From the NCBI GenBank assembly GCA_002343685.1, contig DDRS01000039.1, positions 576-37,058 on the forward strand: a DNA stretch of 36,483 bases. Direction: 5' to 3'. The DNA comes from Thiobacillus denitrificans (GTDB lineage: Bacteria > Pseudomonadota > Gammaproteobacteria > Burkholderiales > Thiobacillaceae). The notes beneath the pieces were generated by a model. It had not been told where the DNA came from and made no database searches. It saw only the letters and a program-made list of their open reading frames with translations. This document shows positions 1-7,464 of this stretch, piece by piece. Each line of letters begins with the position of its first letter. Positions within the stretch are counted from its first letter, which is position 1. Made by a program: the position numbers and the translations under genes.

Positions 1-452
1 AGGTCGGGACGCTTGATCTCATAGACCGACCGCTTGCCCAAGGCGGGCAGCACATCCTTGTCGAAGATGCGCGGAAGTATCGAGAGGGTCGTCTGCCGGC
101 CTTCCTTGAGGCTGAGCCCGCGATGCTTGAGCCACTTGCGATACACCGCATCGAAGGTGTTCTCGTCGGCGAGCCGGACAGCGGTGCGCTTCTGCTTGCG
201 GTGAACGCGAGGATTGGTGCCTTTGGCCAGCAGGGCGCGCGCTTCGTCGCGCAGGCTGCGGGCCTCGCGAAGCGTCACCTCCGGGTAGGTGCCGAGCGAC
301 ATCCGCTTCTGCTTGCCCGCCCAGTAGTAGCGGAAGTGCCAAGTCCTGCCCCCAGCAGCCGTGACGGCCAGGGAGAGGCCATCCAAGTCAGGGAGGGTGT
401 ATGCCTTGCCAGTTGCCTTGGCCTGTCGAACGGCCAGGTCTGAGAGTGCCAT
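1..452 (-). CDS. P4-type tyrosine recombinase (integrase), N-terminal part, cut by window edge
   Basis: Read on the minus strand from an ATG at 452 this frame stays open to base 1 (about 150 codons), so the gene continues to the left of the window. The N-terminus (MALSDLAVRQAKATGKAY, then DLDGLSLAVTAAGGRTWHFRY) is the DUF4102 arm-binding domain of P4/IntS-like integrases, followed by KQKRMSLGTYPEVTLREAR and the start of the SAM-like core-binding domain (LGKRSVYEIKRPD). The catalytic R-H-R-Y part lies outside the window, so activity cannot be judged. Such enzymes insert elements into tRNA 3' ends, and this gene lies 238 bp beyond the 3' end of the tRNA-Gly gene, transcribed away from it. This is the usual position of an island integrase. 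The family call is firm; the type of element carried is unknown. Confidence 0.88.
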   Translation of the reverse strand, partial: MALSDLAVRQAKATGKAYTLPDLDGLSLAVTAAGGRTWHFRYYWAGKQKRMSLGTYPEVTLREARSLRDEARALLAKGTNPRVHRKQKRTAVRLADENTFDAVYRKWLKHRGLSLKEGRQTTLSILPRIFDKDVLPALGKRSVYEIKRPD

Positions 453-547
453 GCTCTTGCTCCTGAACATGAGTCAGGAACCAGATGCTGGTCACGTCGA
501 CCTCGCCCCTCCATCAACAATCCGGAATCAGCCGCGCCCGCAAAAAT

Positions 548-676
548 GGACTTGTTTGTGGACTTAAAAGTCCCGGCTGTAGGCGGATCGCAGTGGACTG
601 CGGCAGAACGTCAAAGAGAGGAAAAGTCCTTGTGTGGCAACGACTTGCAGACTCTCTTGGACTTCTGCGGAAGTCC
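548..676. repeat. Clustered GGACTT/AAGTCC hexamers between integrase and tRNA (putative attachment-region arm sites)
   Basis: Six copies of one hexamer, in either orientation, lie within 129 bp: GGACTT at 548-553, 560-565 and 659-664, AAGTCC at 568-573, 624-629 and 671-676. They form inverted pairs around 560-573 and 659-676. The second pair overlaps a perfect 9-bp palindrome (663-671 / 674-682). No coding frame is credible here. Position between a P4-type integrase and its tRNA target suggests integrase arm-type or excisionase sites. That role is inference; the repeats themselves are directly visible. Confidence 0.5.
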
Positions 677-690
677 GCAGAATGATGCAG

Positions 691-764
691 TGGAGCGGGC
701 GAAGGGAATCGAACCCTCCTCATGAGCTTGGGAAGCTCAGGTAATGCCACTATACGACGCCCGC
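691..764 (-). tRNA. tRNA-Gly (anticodon CCC)
   Basis: The minus strand folds into a full cloverleaf: acceptor stem GCGGGCG/CGCCCGC, D arm, anticodon stem TGAGC/GCTCA with loop TTCCCAA (anticodon CCC, reading GGG), a 4-base variable region, a T arm containing GGTTCGATTCC, discriminator T and an encoded CCA at 693-691. The length with CCA is 74 nt. Its 3' end points at the integrase gene, and tRNA 3' halves are standard crossover sites for P4-type integrases, so the 3' part of this gene is the likely attachment site of the element to the left. The gene is intact, as expected when the element restores the tRNA on insertion. Confidence 0.95.
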
Positions 765-839
765 GCGGTATCGGTACCCTTCAGGGTAGAATTCGGCATG
801 ATACTGAAACTTGCATGCCTCCGATAGAAGAAGTGATTT

Positions 840-1043
840 GTGATTGAACTGTTCATCAACGGCGAATCCCGCAGCTTTCCAGACTCGCTTACCCTGAGCC
901 AGCTGGTCGAGTCATTGGACCTGGCGGGGAAACGCATCGCCATCGAAAAAAACGGCGAGATCGTCCCGCGCAGCCAGCATGCCGACACGCGGCTCGCCAG
1001 CGGCGATCGCCTGGAAATCGTCGTCGCGGTTGGCGGCGGTTGA
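840..1043 (+). CDS. thiS: Sulfur carrier protein ThiS
   Basis: A 67-residue ubiquitin-fold protein ending in the Gly-Gly tail (VAVGGG) on which ThiS carries the thiocarboxylate sulfur for the thiazole ring of thiamine. The start is a GTG at 840 (MIELFINGESRSF), with a weak purine-rich AGAAG upstream; family length is about 65 residues, so an earlier start is unlikely. thiG, its partner in thiazole synthesis, follows 88 bp later on the same strand. No TPP-riboswitch core is visible upstream: the 75 bp between the tRNA and thiS are too short and lack the conserved CTGAGA element. Confidence is high from the tail, the length and the neighbour. Confidence 0.93.
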   Translation: MIELFINGESRSFPDSLTLSQLVESLDLAGKRIAIEKNGEIVPRSQHADTRLASGDRLEIVVAVGGG

Positions 1044-1131
1044 TGCCGGGCGAGGGGCACCAGGATGAAGCCCCTTTCATCACGCTTCACACGCACCCTT
1101 CATCTCTTACGCTTTGCTCTTGATTGAATCT

Positions 1132-1920
1132 ATGGAACCACTCGTCATCGCCGGACAACCCTATGCCTCCCGCCTGCTGGTCGGCACCGGAAAATACAAG
1201 GATTTCGAACAGACGCGCCTAGCGGTCGAGGCCTCGGGCGCGCAGATCGTCACCGTCGCGATCCGCCGTACCAACATCGGCCAGGACGTCAGCCAGCCCA
1301 GCCTGCTGGATGCGCTGCCGCCGTCGAAATACACGTATCTGCCCAACACGGCTGGCTGCTATACCGCAGACGATGCGATCCGCACTTTGCGCCTGGCACG
1401 CGAACTGCTCGACGGCCATTCCTTGGTCAAGCTCGAAGTGCTGGGTGACGCCGAGTCACTGTATCCCAACGTGTCCGAAACGATCCGGGCCGCCGAGGTG
1501 CTGGTCAAGGACGGCTTCCAGGTCATGGTCTACACGTCGGACGACCCCATCGCCGCCAAACAGCTGGAGGACATCGGCTGCGTCGCGGTGATGCCGCTGG
1601 CGAGCCTGATCGGCTCCGGCATGGGCATCCTCAATCCCTGGAACCTGCAAATCATCATCGACCGCCTCTCGGTGCCGGTGATCGTCGACGCCGGCGTGGG
1701 GACTGCGAGCGATGCCACCATCGCGATGGAACTGGGCTGCGATGCCGTATTGATGAACACCGCGATTGCCGGCGCGGGCAATCCCGTGCTGATGGCCTCG
1801 GCCATGAAGAAGGCGGTGGAGGCCGGCCGCGAGGCCTTCCTCGCCGGCCGCATGCCCAAGAAGGTCTACCAGGCGAGCCCGAGCTCGCCGACCAGCGGCC
1901 TCATAACCGGCAGCAAATGA
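1132..1920 (+). CDS. thiG: Thiazole synthase ThiG
   Basis: A 262-residue TIM-barrel enzyme that joins deoxyxylulose 5-phosphate, dehydroglycine and the ThiS thiocarboxylate into the thiazole phosphate of thiamine. Recognisable family segments are LLVGTGKYKDFEQTR near the N-terminus, VTVAIRRTNI, VKLEVLGD with the likely Schiff-base lysine at about residue 100, the phosphate-binding MPLASLIGSGMGILNP, and VDAGVGTASDA followed by ELGCDAVLMNTAIA. I chose the ATG at 1132 (MEPLVIAGQPY) over an in-frame TTG at 1114 because it gives the usual family length. It lies 88 bp after thiS, with an imperfect 6-bp hairpin in between, and its stop codon overlaps the trmB start. Confidence 0.95.
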   Translation: MEPLVIAGQPYASRLLVGTGKYKDFEQTRLAVEASGAQIVTVAIRRTNIGQDVSQPSLLDALPPSKYTYLPNTAGCYTADDAIRTLRLARELLDGHSLVKLEVLGDAESLYPNVSETIRAAEVLVKDGFQVMVYTSDDPIAAKQLEDIGCVAVMPLASLIGSGMGILNPWNLQIIIDRLSVPVIVDAGVGTASDATIAMELGCDAVLMNTAIAGAGNPVLMASAMKKAVEAGREAFLAGRMPKKVYQASPSSPTSGLITGSK

Positions 1921-2609
1921 CAGCCATGACGAGCGAAACCGGCGCGCACCCGCGCATCCGTTCCTATGTGCTGCGCGCCGGACGCGTTGGTTCCGGCCAG
2001 GCGCGTGCGCTGGCCGAGATCGGACCACGGTTCATGCTGCCCTACCAGCCCGGCGTGCTCGATCTCGACGCCGTGTTCGGCCGGTCGGCCCCCCGCATTC
2101 TGGAAATCGGTTTCGGCATGGGCGAGGGGCTGGCCGAGATTGCCGCCGCCCACCCCGAAAACGATTACCTTGGTGTGGAAGTCCACACGCCGGGCGTCGG
2201 TGCGCTGCTGAAGCAGGTCGGCGAACGCGGTCTCGCCAACGTGCGCGTCATCCAGCACGATGCCGTCGAGGTGCTGACCCACATGCTGGCGCCCGACGGT
2301 CTGACCGGCGTCCATATTTTTTTCCCCGATCCCTGGCACAAGAAGCGTCACCACAAGCGGCGCCTGATCCAGCCGCCATTGGTACGACTGCTTGCCAGCC
2401 GCCTCCGCCCTGGCGGTTATATTCACCTGGCGACCGACTGGCAGGATTACGCCGAACAGATGCTCACGGTGCTCTCCAACGAACCGTTGCTCGCCAACAC
2501 CGTGGCTGACTACGCGCCGCGGCCCGACACCCGTCCGCTGACCAAGTTCGAGCAGCGCGGCATCCGCCTGGGACATGGCGTGTGGGATCTGGTATTCCGC
2601 CGATCTTAG
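1917..2609 (+). CDS. trmB: tRNA (guanine-N7-)-methyltransferase TrmB
   Basis: A 230-residue class I SAM-dependent methyltransferase that forms m7G46 in the variable loop of tRNA. Visible motifs are the SAM-binding ILEIGFGMGEGLAEIA, ENDYLGVEVHTPGVGALL, and the family signature FFPDPWHKKRHHKRRL that contacts tRNA, then PGGYIHLATDW and TKFEQRGIRLGH near the C-terminus. The ATG at 1917 overlaps the thiG stop (ATGA), so it is probably translationally coupled to thiG; a second ATG at 1926 is also possible. Coupling of trmB to thiG recurs in betaproteobacteria, but no functional link is implied. Confidence 0.95.
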   Translation: MTAMTSETGAHPRIRSYVLRAGRVGSGQARALAEIGPRFMLPYQPGVLDLDAVFGRSAPRILEIGFGMGEGLAEIAAAHPENDYLGVEVHTPGVGALLKQVGERGLANVRVIQHDAVEVLTHMLAPDGLTGVHIFFPDPWHKKRHHKRRLIQPPLVRLLASRLRPGGYIHLATDWQDYAEQMLTVLSNEPLLANTVADYAPRPDTRPLTKFEQRGIRLGHGVWDLVFRRS

Positions 2610-2643
2610 AAATCCGCTAGGGCATGCGGCTATGATGCAGGCC

Positions 2644-3279
2644 ATGGACATCCTCGAACTTGCCAAGGCCGCACTCGCGCTGTTTGCCATCGTCGATCCG
2701 GTCGGCGTGATTCCGATGTTTCTTTTGGCCACCCAGGGTTACACGCTTGCGCAGAGCCATGCAGCAGCGCGGATCGCCGCATTGACCGTGCTGGGGGTGC
2801 TGACGCTGTTCGCCTTTCTGGGTGAGCCGCTGCTCACGTTCTTCGGCATTCGCCTGGCTGCGTTTGCGGTGGCGGGCGGTTTGTTGCTGCTGTTGCTGGC
2901 GCTGTCGATGGTGCAGGCCCGCGTCAGCCCACAACGGCAAACCCAGGATGAAGCGGTCGAGGCCGAAGAGCGGGATGCAGTGGGCGTGGTGCCGCTGGGC
3001 ATTCCCCTGCTGGCCGGTCCGGGCGCGATCACCCATGTGATCGTGGCGGCTTCTGCGGCCAAGGGCGAGGTACTGCATCAGGCGGCTTTGCTGATCCCGA
3101 TCGGACTGGTTGCGTTGTCGGTCTGGCTGTCGTTTCGTGCTGCGCCCGTGATTTCGCAACGACTGGGAAAAACCGGGATCCATGTCGTCACCCGCTTGAT
3201 GGGATTGATCATCGCGGCGATCTCGGTCGAGATGATCGCGGACGGACTCGGCAAGCTGTTTCCCGGTTTGCTGACCTGA
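2644..3279 (+). CDS. MarC family integral membrane protein
   Basis: About 211 residues with six hydrophobic segments, matching the MarC/UPF0056 family. The N-terminal ALALFAIVDPVGVIPMFL and the later GIPLLAGPGAITHVIV are the two conserved half-repeats of the family. The transported substrate of MarC proteins is not established; the old link to multiple antibiotic resistance was not confirmed. Start choice is uncertain: ATG codons at 2632, 2635 and 2644 are all in frame and none has a strong ribosome site. 2644 gives the typical N-terminus (MDILELAKA). It follows trmB by 34 bp and could be read from the same transcript. Confidence 0.85.
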   Translation: MDILELAKAALALFAIVDPVGVIPMFLLATQGYTLAQSHAAARIAALTVLGVLTLFAFLGEPLLTFFGIRLAAFAVAGGLLLLLLALSMVQARVSPQRQTQDEAVEAEERDAVGVVPLGIPLLAGPGAITHVIVAASAAKGEVLHQAALLIPIGLVALSVWLSFRAAPVISQRLGKTGIHVVTRLMGLIIAAISVEMIADGLGKLFPGLLT

Positions 3280-3408
3280 TTGAGTGCGCTGCGCACCGGC
3301 AAGGCGCGCCGTTCGGCAACTTGTGCGTCATTCGGGCGTCCTATCATGCGATTGCGCTGGCATGATTGATGCGCCATGCAAACCATCCACTCAAATGAGG
3401 AGTCAAGT

Positions 3409-4317
3409 ATGGAATTCGGAATCGTCGGACTCGGTCGCATGGGCGGCAACATGGCGCGGCGGCTGGCGCGCAAGGGGATCAGGATCGCAGTCACCAATCG
3501 CAGCCATGACGTGAGCGTATCCATCGCGGCCGAAACTGGGCATCTCGCCTGCGTTTCCCTCCAGGACATGGTGGCGGCCTTGCAGACGCCGCGCATCGTC
3601 TGGCTGATGCTGCCGGCGGGCGAGGCCACCGAGACGGCACTGGATACCCTGGTACCCCTGCTTTCGCCAGGCGATCTCGTGGTCGACGGCGCCAATGCCT
3701 ATTACAAGGACGACCAGCGCCGCGCCGAGCAGCTCGCGAAGCAGGCGATCGAATTTGCCGATGCCGGCGTATCCGGCGGCGTGTGGGGGCTGGAGAACGG
3801 CTACTGCATCATGTTCGGCGGCAGCGACGCGGCCGCCGCGCGGCTCAAGCCCTACATGGAGGCGCTCGCGCCCACTCCGACGGAGGGCTGGCTGCACACC
3901 GGGCCGGTCGGCTCCGGCCACTTCGTGAAGATGGTCCACAACGGCATCGAGTACGGCATGATGCAGGCCTTCGCCGAAGGCTTCGCGTTGATGAAGAACA
4001 AGCCGGGCTTCGATCTCGATGTCGGCAATATCGCCGAACTGTGGCGGCACGGCAGCGTGGTGCGATCCTGGCTGCTGGACCTGTCGGCCGATTTCCTGGC
4101 GAAAGATCAGACATTGGAATCGATCGAGCCCTTTGTCGCCGATTCGGGCGAGGGCCGCTGGACGGCGCTGGAATCGGTGGAGCAGGGCATCCCCACGCCG
4201 GTGATGTCGCTGGCCCTGATGATGCGGTTCGCCAGCCAGGGCAAAAACGACTACGCCGCGAGAATGCTGGCGAAAATGCGTCAGGGATTCGGCGGCCATG
4301 CAGTGAAGGAGGGCTGA
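3409..4317 (+). CDS. gnd: 6-phosphogluconate dehydrogenase, decarboxylating (short GntZ/YqeC-type)
   Basis: A 302-residue enzyme that oxidatively decarboxylates 6-phosphogluconate to ribulose 5-phosphate. The N-terminal nucleotide fold carries GIVGLGRMGGNMARRLARKG, followed by VWLMLPAGEATE and VVDGANAYYKDDQRR, the catalytic-site VSGGVWGLENGYCIMFGG, and GHFVKMVHNGIEYGMMQAFAEG with the catalytic lysine and HNGIEYG. It is the short form (about 300 residues), not the 470-residue E. coli form. The ATG at 3409 has a GAGGAG ribosome site at 3397-3402; an in-frame ATG at 3376 would add 11 atypical residues. It is the first gene of gnd-zwf-pgl, with only 1 bp before zwf. Confidence 0.93.
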   Translation: MEFGIVGLGRMGGNMARRLARKGIRIAVTNRSHDVSVSIAAETGHLACVSLQDMVAALQTPRIVWLMLPAGEATETALDTLVPLLSPGDLVVDGANAYYKDDQRRAEQLAKQAIEFADAGVSGGVWGLENGYCIMFGGSDAAAARLKPYMEALAPTPTEGWLHTGPVGSGHFVKMVHNGIEYGMMQAFAEGFALMKNKPGFDLDVGNIAELWRHGSVVRSWLLDLSADFLAKDQTLESIEPFVADSGEGRWTALESVEQGIPTPVMSLALMMRFASQGKNDYAARMLAKMRQGFGGHAVKEG

Positions 4318-4318
4318 G

Positions 4319-5809
4319 ATGAACCTGGCCAAGAACGCGAATCCTGACAATCTGCCGTGTTCGTTCGTCATCTTCGGCGCGACCGGCAACCTCGCGTCGA
4401 ACAAACTGCTGCCCGCGCTGTATCACCTCGAGGCGGCGGCGCGGCTGGCCGAATCGCTGACCATCATCGCGTTCTCTCGGCGCGACTGGACGACCGACAG
4501 CTGGCGCGAACACATGCGCGAAGTCCTCAAGGACAAAATCAAGGGGTCGCTCGATACGCCGGTTTTCGAACGCTTCCTCGCCCGTTTCTCCTATCACAAG
4601 GGCGACCTTAACGACGTCGATTCCTTCCGTGCGCTGGCGGATCGTCTGCCGCCGGAGTCGGCCTGCTCGAGCACGGTGTTCTATCTGGCGATCAAGCCGG
4701 CCGAATTCGGCGCGGTGATCCAGAACCTCGAAGCTGTCGGTCTCAACAAGCCGCGGGGAATGAACCGGGTGGTGATCGAAAAGCCCTTCGGCGAGGATCT
4801 CGAATCGGCCCAGATGCTGAACCGCCTGCTGCACCAGCATTTCGACGAGGAGCAGGTCTACCGCATCGACCATTTTCTCGGCAAGGAGACGGTGCAGAAC
4901 CTGCTGGTTTTCCGCTTCGCCAACACGCTGATAGAGCCCTTGTGGAACCGCAATTTCATCGACCACGTGCAGATCACGGTGGCCGAGTCGATCGGCATCG
5001 AGCAGCGCGCCGACTACTACGACCGCGCGGGCGCGCTGCGCGACATGCTGCAGAACCATCTGATGCAGCTGCTCACGGTCGTTGCGATGGAACCGCCGCC
5101 GGCGCTCGAGGCCGATGCGCTGCGCGACGAGAAGGTCAAGGTGCTACGCTCGATCCGGCCGATCGCCAAGCGCGCGGTCCATGCACACGCAGTGCGGGCG
5201 CAATATGCGCGCGGCAACATCGACGGCCAATCGGTCATGGGCTACCAGCAGGAAGACGGCGTCGAGTCGAATTCGATCACCGAAACTTTCGTCGCGGCCA
5301 AGTTCTACATCGACAACTGGCGCTGGCGCGGCGTGCCCTTCTATCTGCGCACCGGAAAACGACTGGAGAAGCAGACGTCGATTATCGCAATCCGTTTTCG
5401 CCACCCGCCGCAACAGCTGTTCCGTGAAACGCCCGTTGAAACTTTGGCGCCGAACTGGGTGCTGCTGTCGATCCAGCCCGAGGAATCGATGCGCATGGAA
5501 ATCCATGTGAAGCAGCCTGGCCTCGACATGGACACCCGCGTGATGCAGATGAACGCGAGCTTTCTCAAGACCGACGAGCAGACGCTCGATGCTTACGAGA
5601 CCCTGCTGCTCGACGTGATCGAAGGCGATCGGTCGTTGTTCATCCGCTTCGACGAGGTTGAGTGGGCCTGGCGGGTAGTCGATCCCATTCTCCGGAACTG
5701 GACCGTCGAGCGCGAGTTCATCCCGACCTATCCGGCAGGCTCCTGGGGGCCGGCCGAGGCGAACCGGCTGTTCGACAGCGACGACCAGACCTGGCGCGAC
5801 GAACTGTGA
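4319..5809 (+). CDS. zwf: Glucose-6-phosphate 1-dehydrogenase
   Basis: A 496-residue enzyme oxidising glucose 6-phosphate to 6-phosphogluconolactone with NAD(P)+. The N-terminal dinucleotide fold has VIFGATGNLASNKLLPALY, in which the usual GDLA reads GNLA. The active-site signature RIDHFLGKE is at residues 182-190, preceded by VVIEKPFGEDLESA. PFYLRTGKRLEKQ and VKQPGLDMDTRVM in the C-terminal half are also family segments. Length is normal. The gene starts 1 bp after the gnd stop and ends overlapping the pgl ATG, so all three pentose phosphate enzymes are probably made from one message. No Entner-Doudoroff genes (edd, eda) are present nearby. Confidence 0.97.
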   Translation: MNLAKNANPDNLPCSFVIFGATGNLASNKLLPALYHLEAAARLAESLTIIAFSRRDWTTDSWREHMREVLKDKIKGSLDTPVFERFLARFSYHKGDLNDVDSFRALADRLPPESACSSTVFYLAIKPAEFGAVIQNLEAVGLNKPRGMNRVVIEKPFGEDLESAQMLNRLLHQHFDEEQVYRIDHFLGKETVQNLLVFRFANTLIEPLWNRNFIDHVQITVAESIGIEQRADYYDRAGALRDMLQNHLMQLLTVVAMEPPPALEADALRDEKVKVLRSIRPIAKRAVHAHAVRAQYARGNIDGQSVMGYQQEDGVESNSITETFVAAKFYIDNWRWRGVPFYLRTGKRLEKQTSIIAIRFRHPPQQLFRETPVETLAPNWVLLSIQPEESMRMEIHVKQPGLDMDTRVMQMNASFLKTDEQTLDAYETLLLDVIEGDRSLFIRFDEVEWAWRVVDPILRNWTVEREFIPTYPAGSWGPAEANRLFDSDDQTWRDEL

Positions 5810-6501
5810 TGACGACCCAGTGGCGGGTGTTCGCCGATGCCGATTCGCTGGTGCGAGCGCTGGCCGACGCCCTGTGCGCCGAGGCCGCTGCGGCGATTGC
5901 CGCGCGTGGCGCGTTCCACCTGGTCCTGGCCGGCGGTACCACGCCGCGCACCTTATATGCCGAGCTCGCGCGGCGTGGTGCCGGCGATGCGTGCTGGCAT
6001 ATCTGGTATGGCGACGAGCGCTGCCTTCCAGCCAATGATGCCGAGCGCAACAGCGCCATGGCCGAGGCCGCCTGGCTAGCGGCGTCGAACATTCCCGAGG
6101 AACAACGCTGGCCGATCCCTGCCGAGTTTGGTGCCGACGAAGCGGCAGCGGTATATGCGGATTGGCTGGAACGCGTGGGCGATTTCGATGTCGTGCTGCT
6201 CGGCATGGGCGAGGACGGCCATACGGCGAGTCTTTTCCCCGGCCACCACTGGGGAACAGCGGCGGACAGTCCGGATGCGCTGGCCGTATCCGATGCGCCG
6301 AAGCCACCACCCCAGCGCGTGAGCCTGTCGGCGGCGCGGTTGAATCGCAGTATGAAGCTGTGGGTCGTGGTCACGGGCGCCGGCAAGCATGCGGCGTTGC
6401 AGCGCTGGCGCCGTGGCGAGACGCTGCCAATCTCGGCCGTCAAGGGCAGGCAGGAGACGGTCGCCTGGCTCGATGCCGCCGCATCGGCGCAGAGCGGCTG
6501 A
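5809..6501 (+). CDS. pgl: 6-phosphogluconolactonase
   Basis: A 230-residue protein of the Pgl/NagB/RpiA fold that hydrolyses 6-phosphogluconolactone to 6-phosphogluconate, the step between zwf and gnd. Family motifs are FHLVLAGGTTPRTLYAEL, WHIWYGDERCLPANDAERN, and the diagnostic DVVLLGMGEDGHTASLFPG. The ATG at 5809 overlaps the zwf stop (TGATG), so translation is probably coupled; the open frame upstream is a shadow of zwf. The stop codon (6499-6501) directly abuts the stop of the convergent ylqF with no base in between, leaving no room for a separate terminator. Confidence 0.95.
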   Translation: MTTQWRVFADADSLVRALADALCAEAAAAIAARGAFHLVLAGGTTPRTLYAELARRGAGDACWHIWYGDERCLPANDAERNSAMAEAAWLAASNIPEEQRWPIPAEFGADEAAAVYADWLERVGDFDVVLLGMGEDGHTASLFPGHHWGTAADSPDALAVSDAPKPPPQRVSLSAARLNRSMKLWVVVTGAGKHAALQRWRRGETLPISAVKGRQETVAWLDAAASAQSG

Positions 6502-7416
6502 TCAGTCGCCGCTCGCGTCGGGTTCGGGCGTGGCTGTCTTTTTGGGCTTTTCCGCCGCGGCCAGCATCGCCTGCCGTGTCGCCGGCGTCTCCAGGCTGAT
6601 GCGGCCGAGTGTGCCGCTGCGGTAGTCAGTCAGCAAAATCATCGCGGCCTTTTCCAGATCGAGTTCGCCGCCGCGTCCCTTGAGGATGCAGCCCCTTTTC
6701 TTCGCCACCGCCTCCAGCACGCCGGTGGCGTCCAGCCCTTCAAGGTTGAAGCCGTAGCGCGCCTTCAGCAGGCCCGGATAGCGCTCGAGGAGGATGCCGG
6801 CGAGGAAGATCGCCACCTCCTCGTCGATCACCGCGTTGCGGCCGATCGCGTGGCTCGCCGCCAGCATGAAGCCGTCGGCGTCGTGCTCGATCTTCGGCCA
6901 GGTCATGCCGGGCGTATCGACCAGGATCAGACGCGGCGACAGGTTGATGCGCTGCTGCGACTTGGTTACCGCCGGCTCGTCGCCGACCGCCGCCACCTTG
7001 CGCTTGACCCAGGTGTTCATCAGCGTCGATTTGCCGACGTTGGGGATGCCCATGATCATCAGCCGCAAGGGCTTGAAGGCGTCGTCGCGGTGGGGGGCAA
7101 GCTTCTGCGCCAGGCCCGGCAGCTTCGCCACGTCACCGGGTTTCTTGGCGGAGATCGCCACTGCCATCACGCCGGGCTGACTGTTGAAATAGTCGATCCA
7201 GGCGCGCGTTGCCTCGGGGTCGGCCAGATCGACTTTGTTCAGCACCTTGAGGCAGGGGCGTTGCCTGAAGTGGCGCAGCTCGTGGATCATGGGGTTGCTG
7301 CCGGCCTCGGGCAGGCGCGCGTCGAGCACCTCGACCACCACGTCGATTTGCGCCATCGTCTCCGCGGCCTTCTTGCGCGCGGTGGTCATGTGACCGGGGA
7401 ACCACTGGATCGCCAT
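6502..7416 (-). CDS. ylqF: Ribosome biogenesis GTPase YlqF/RbgA
   Basis: A 304-residue circularly permuted GTPase that helps late 50S subunit assembly. The G motifs come in permuted order: G4 NKVD at residues 60-63, G5-like ISAKKPGD near 89-95, the P-loop GIPNVGKST at 123-131, and G3 DTPG at 167-170. The N-terminus IQWFPGHMTTARKK is the hallmark of the YlqF family and fixes the start at 7416. The C-terminal segment (GCILKGRGGELDLEKAA) matches the family's RNA-contacting domain. It converges stop-to-stop with pgl and follows the aspartase-like gene by 48 bp in the same direction, so it may be read from that gene's promoter. Confidence 0.95.
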   Translation of the reverse strand: MAIQWFPGHMTTARKKAAETMAQIDVVVEVLDARLPEAGSNPMIHELRHFRQRPCLKVLNKVDLADPEATRAWIDYFNSQPGVMAVAISAKKPGDVAKLPGLAQKLAPHRDDAFKPLRLMIMGIPNVGKSTLMNTWVKRKVAAVGDEPAVTKSQQRINLSPRLILVDTPGMTWPKIEHDADGFMLAASHAIGRNAVIDEEVAIFLAGILLERYPGLLKARYGFNLEGLDATGVLEAVAKKRGCILKGRGGELDLEKAAMILLTDYRSGTLGRISLETPATRQAMLAAAEKPKKTATPEPDASGD

Positions 7417-7464
7417 GGGGTGGGGGCTCGGCTAAAGGGCCGTGATTATCGCATCAGTGCGGCA

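Noticed and set aside
1052..1075. Terminator between thiS and thiG
   Set aside because: AGGGGC/GCCCCT can pair, but the loop is long and only three T follow, so it is too weak to call.
765..1131. TPP riboswitch for thiS/thiG
   Set aside because: The leader before thiS is about 75 bp and no CTGAGA or other conserved TPP-box elements are present there or between thiS and thiG.
3845..5059. 404-residue minus-strand open frame
   Set aside because: It is antisense to gnd and zwf, both firmly identified; it has no ribosome site or recognisable domain.
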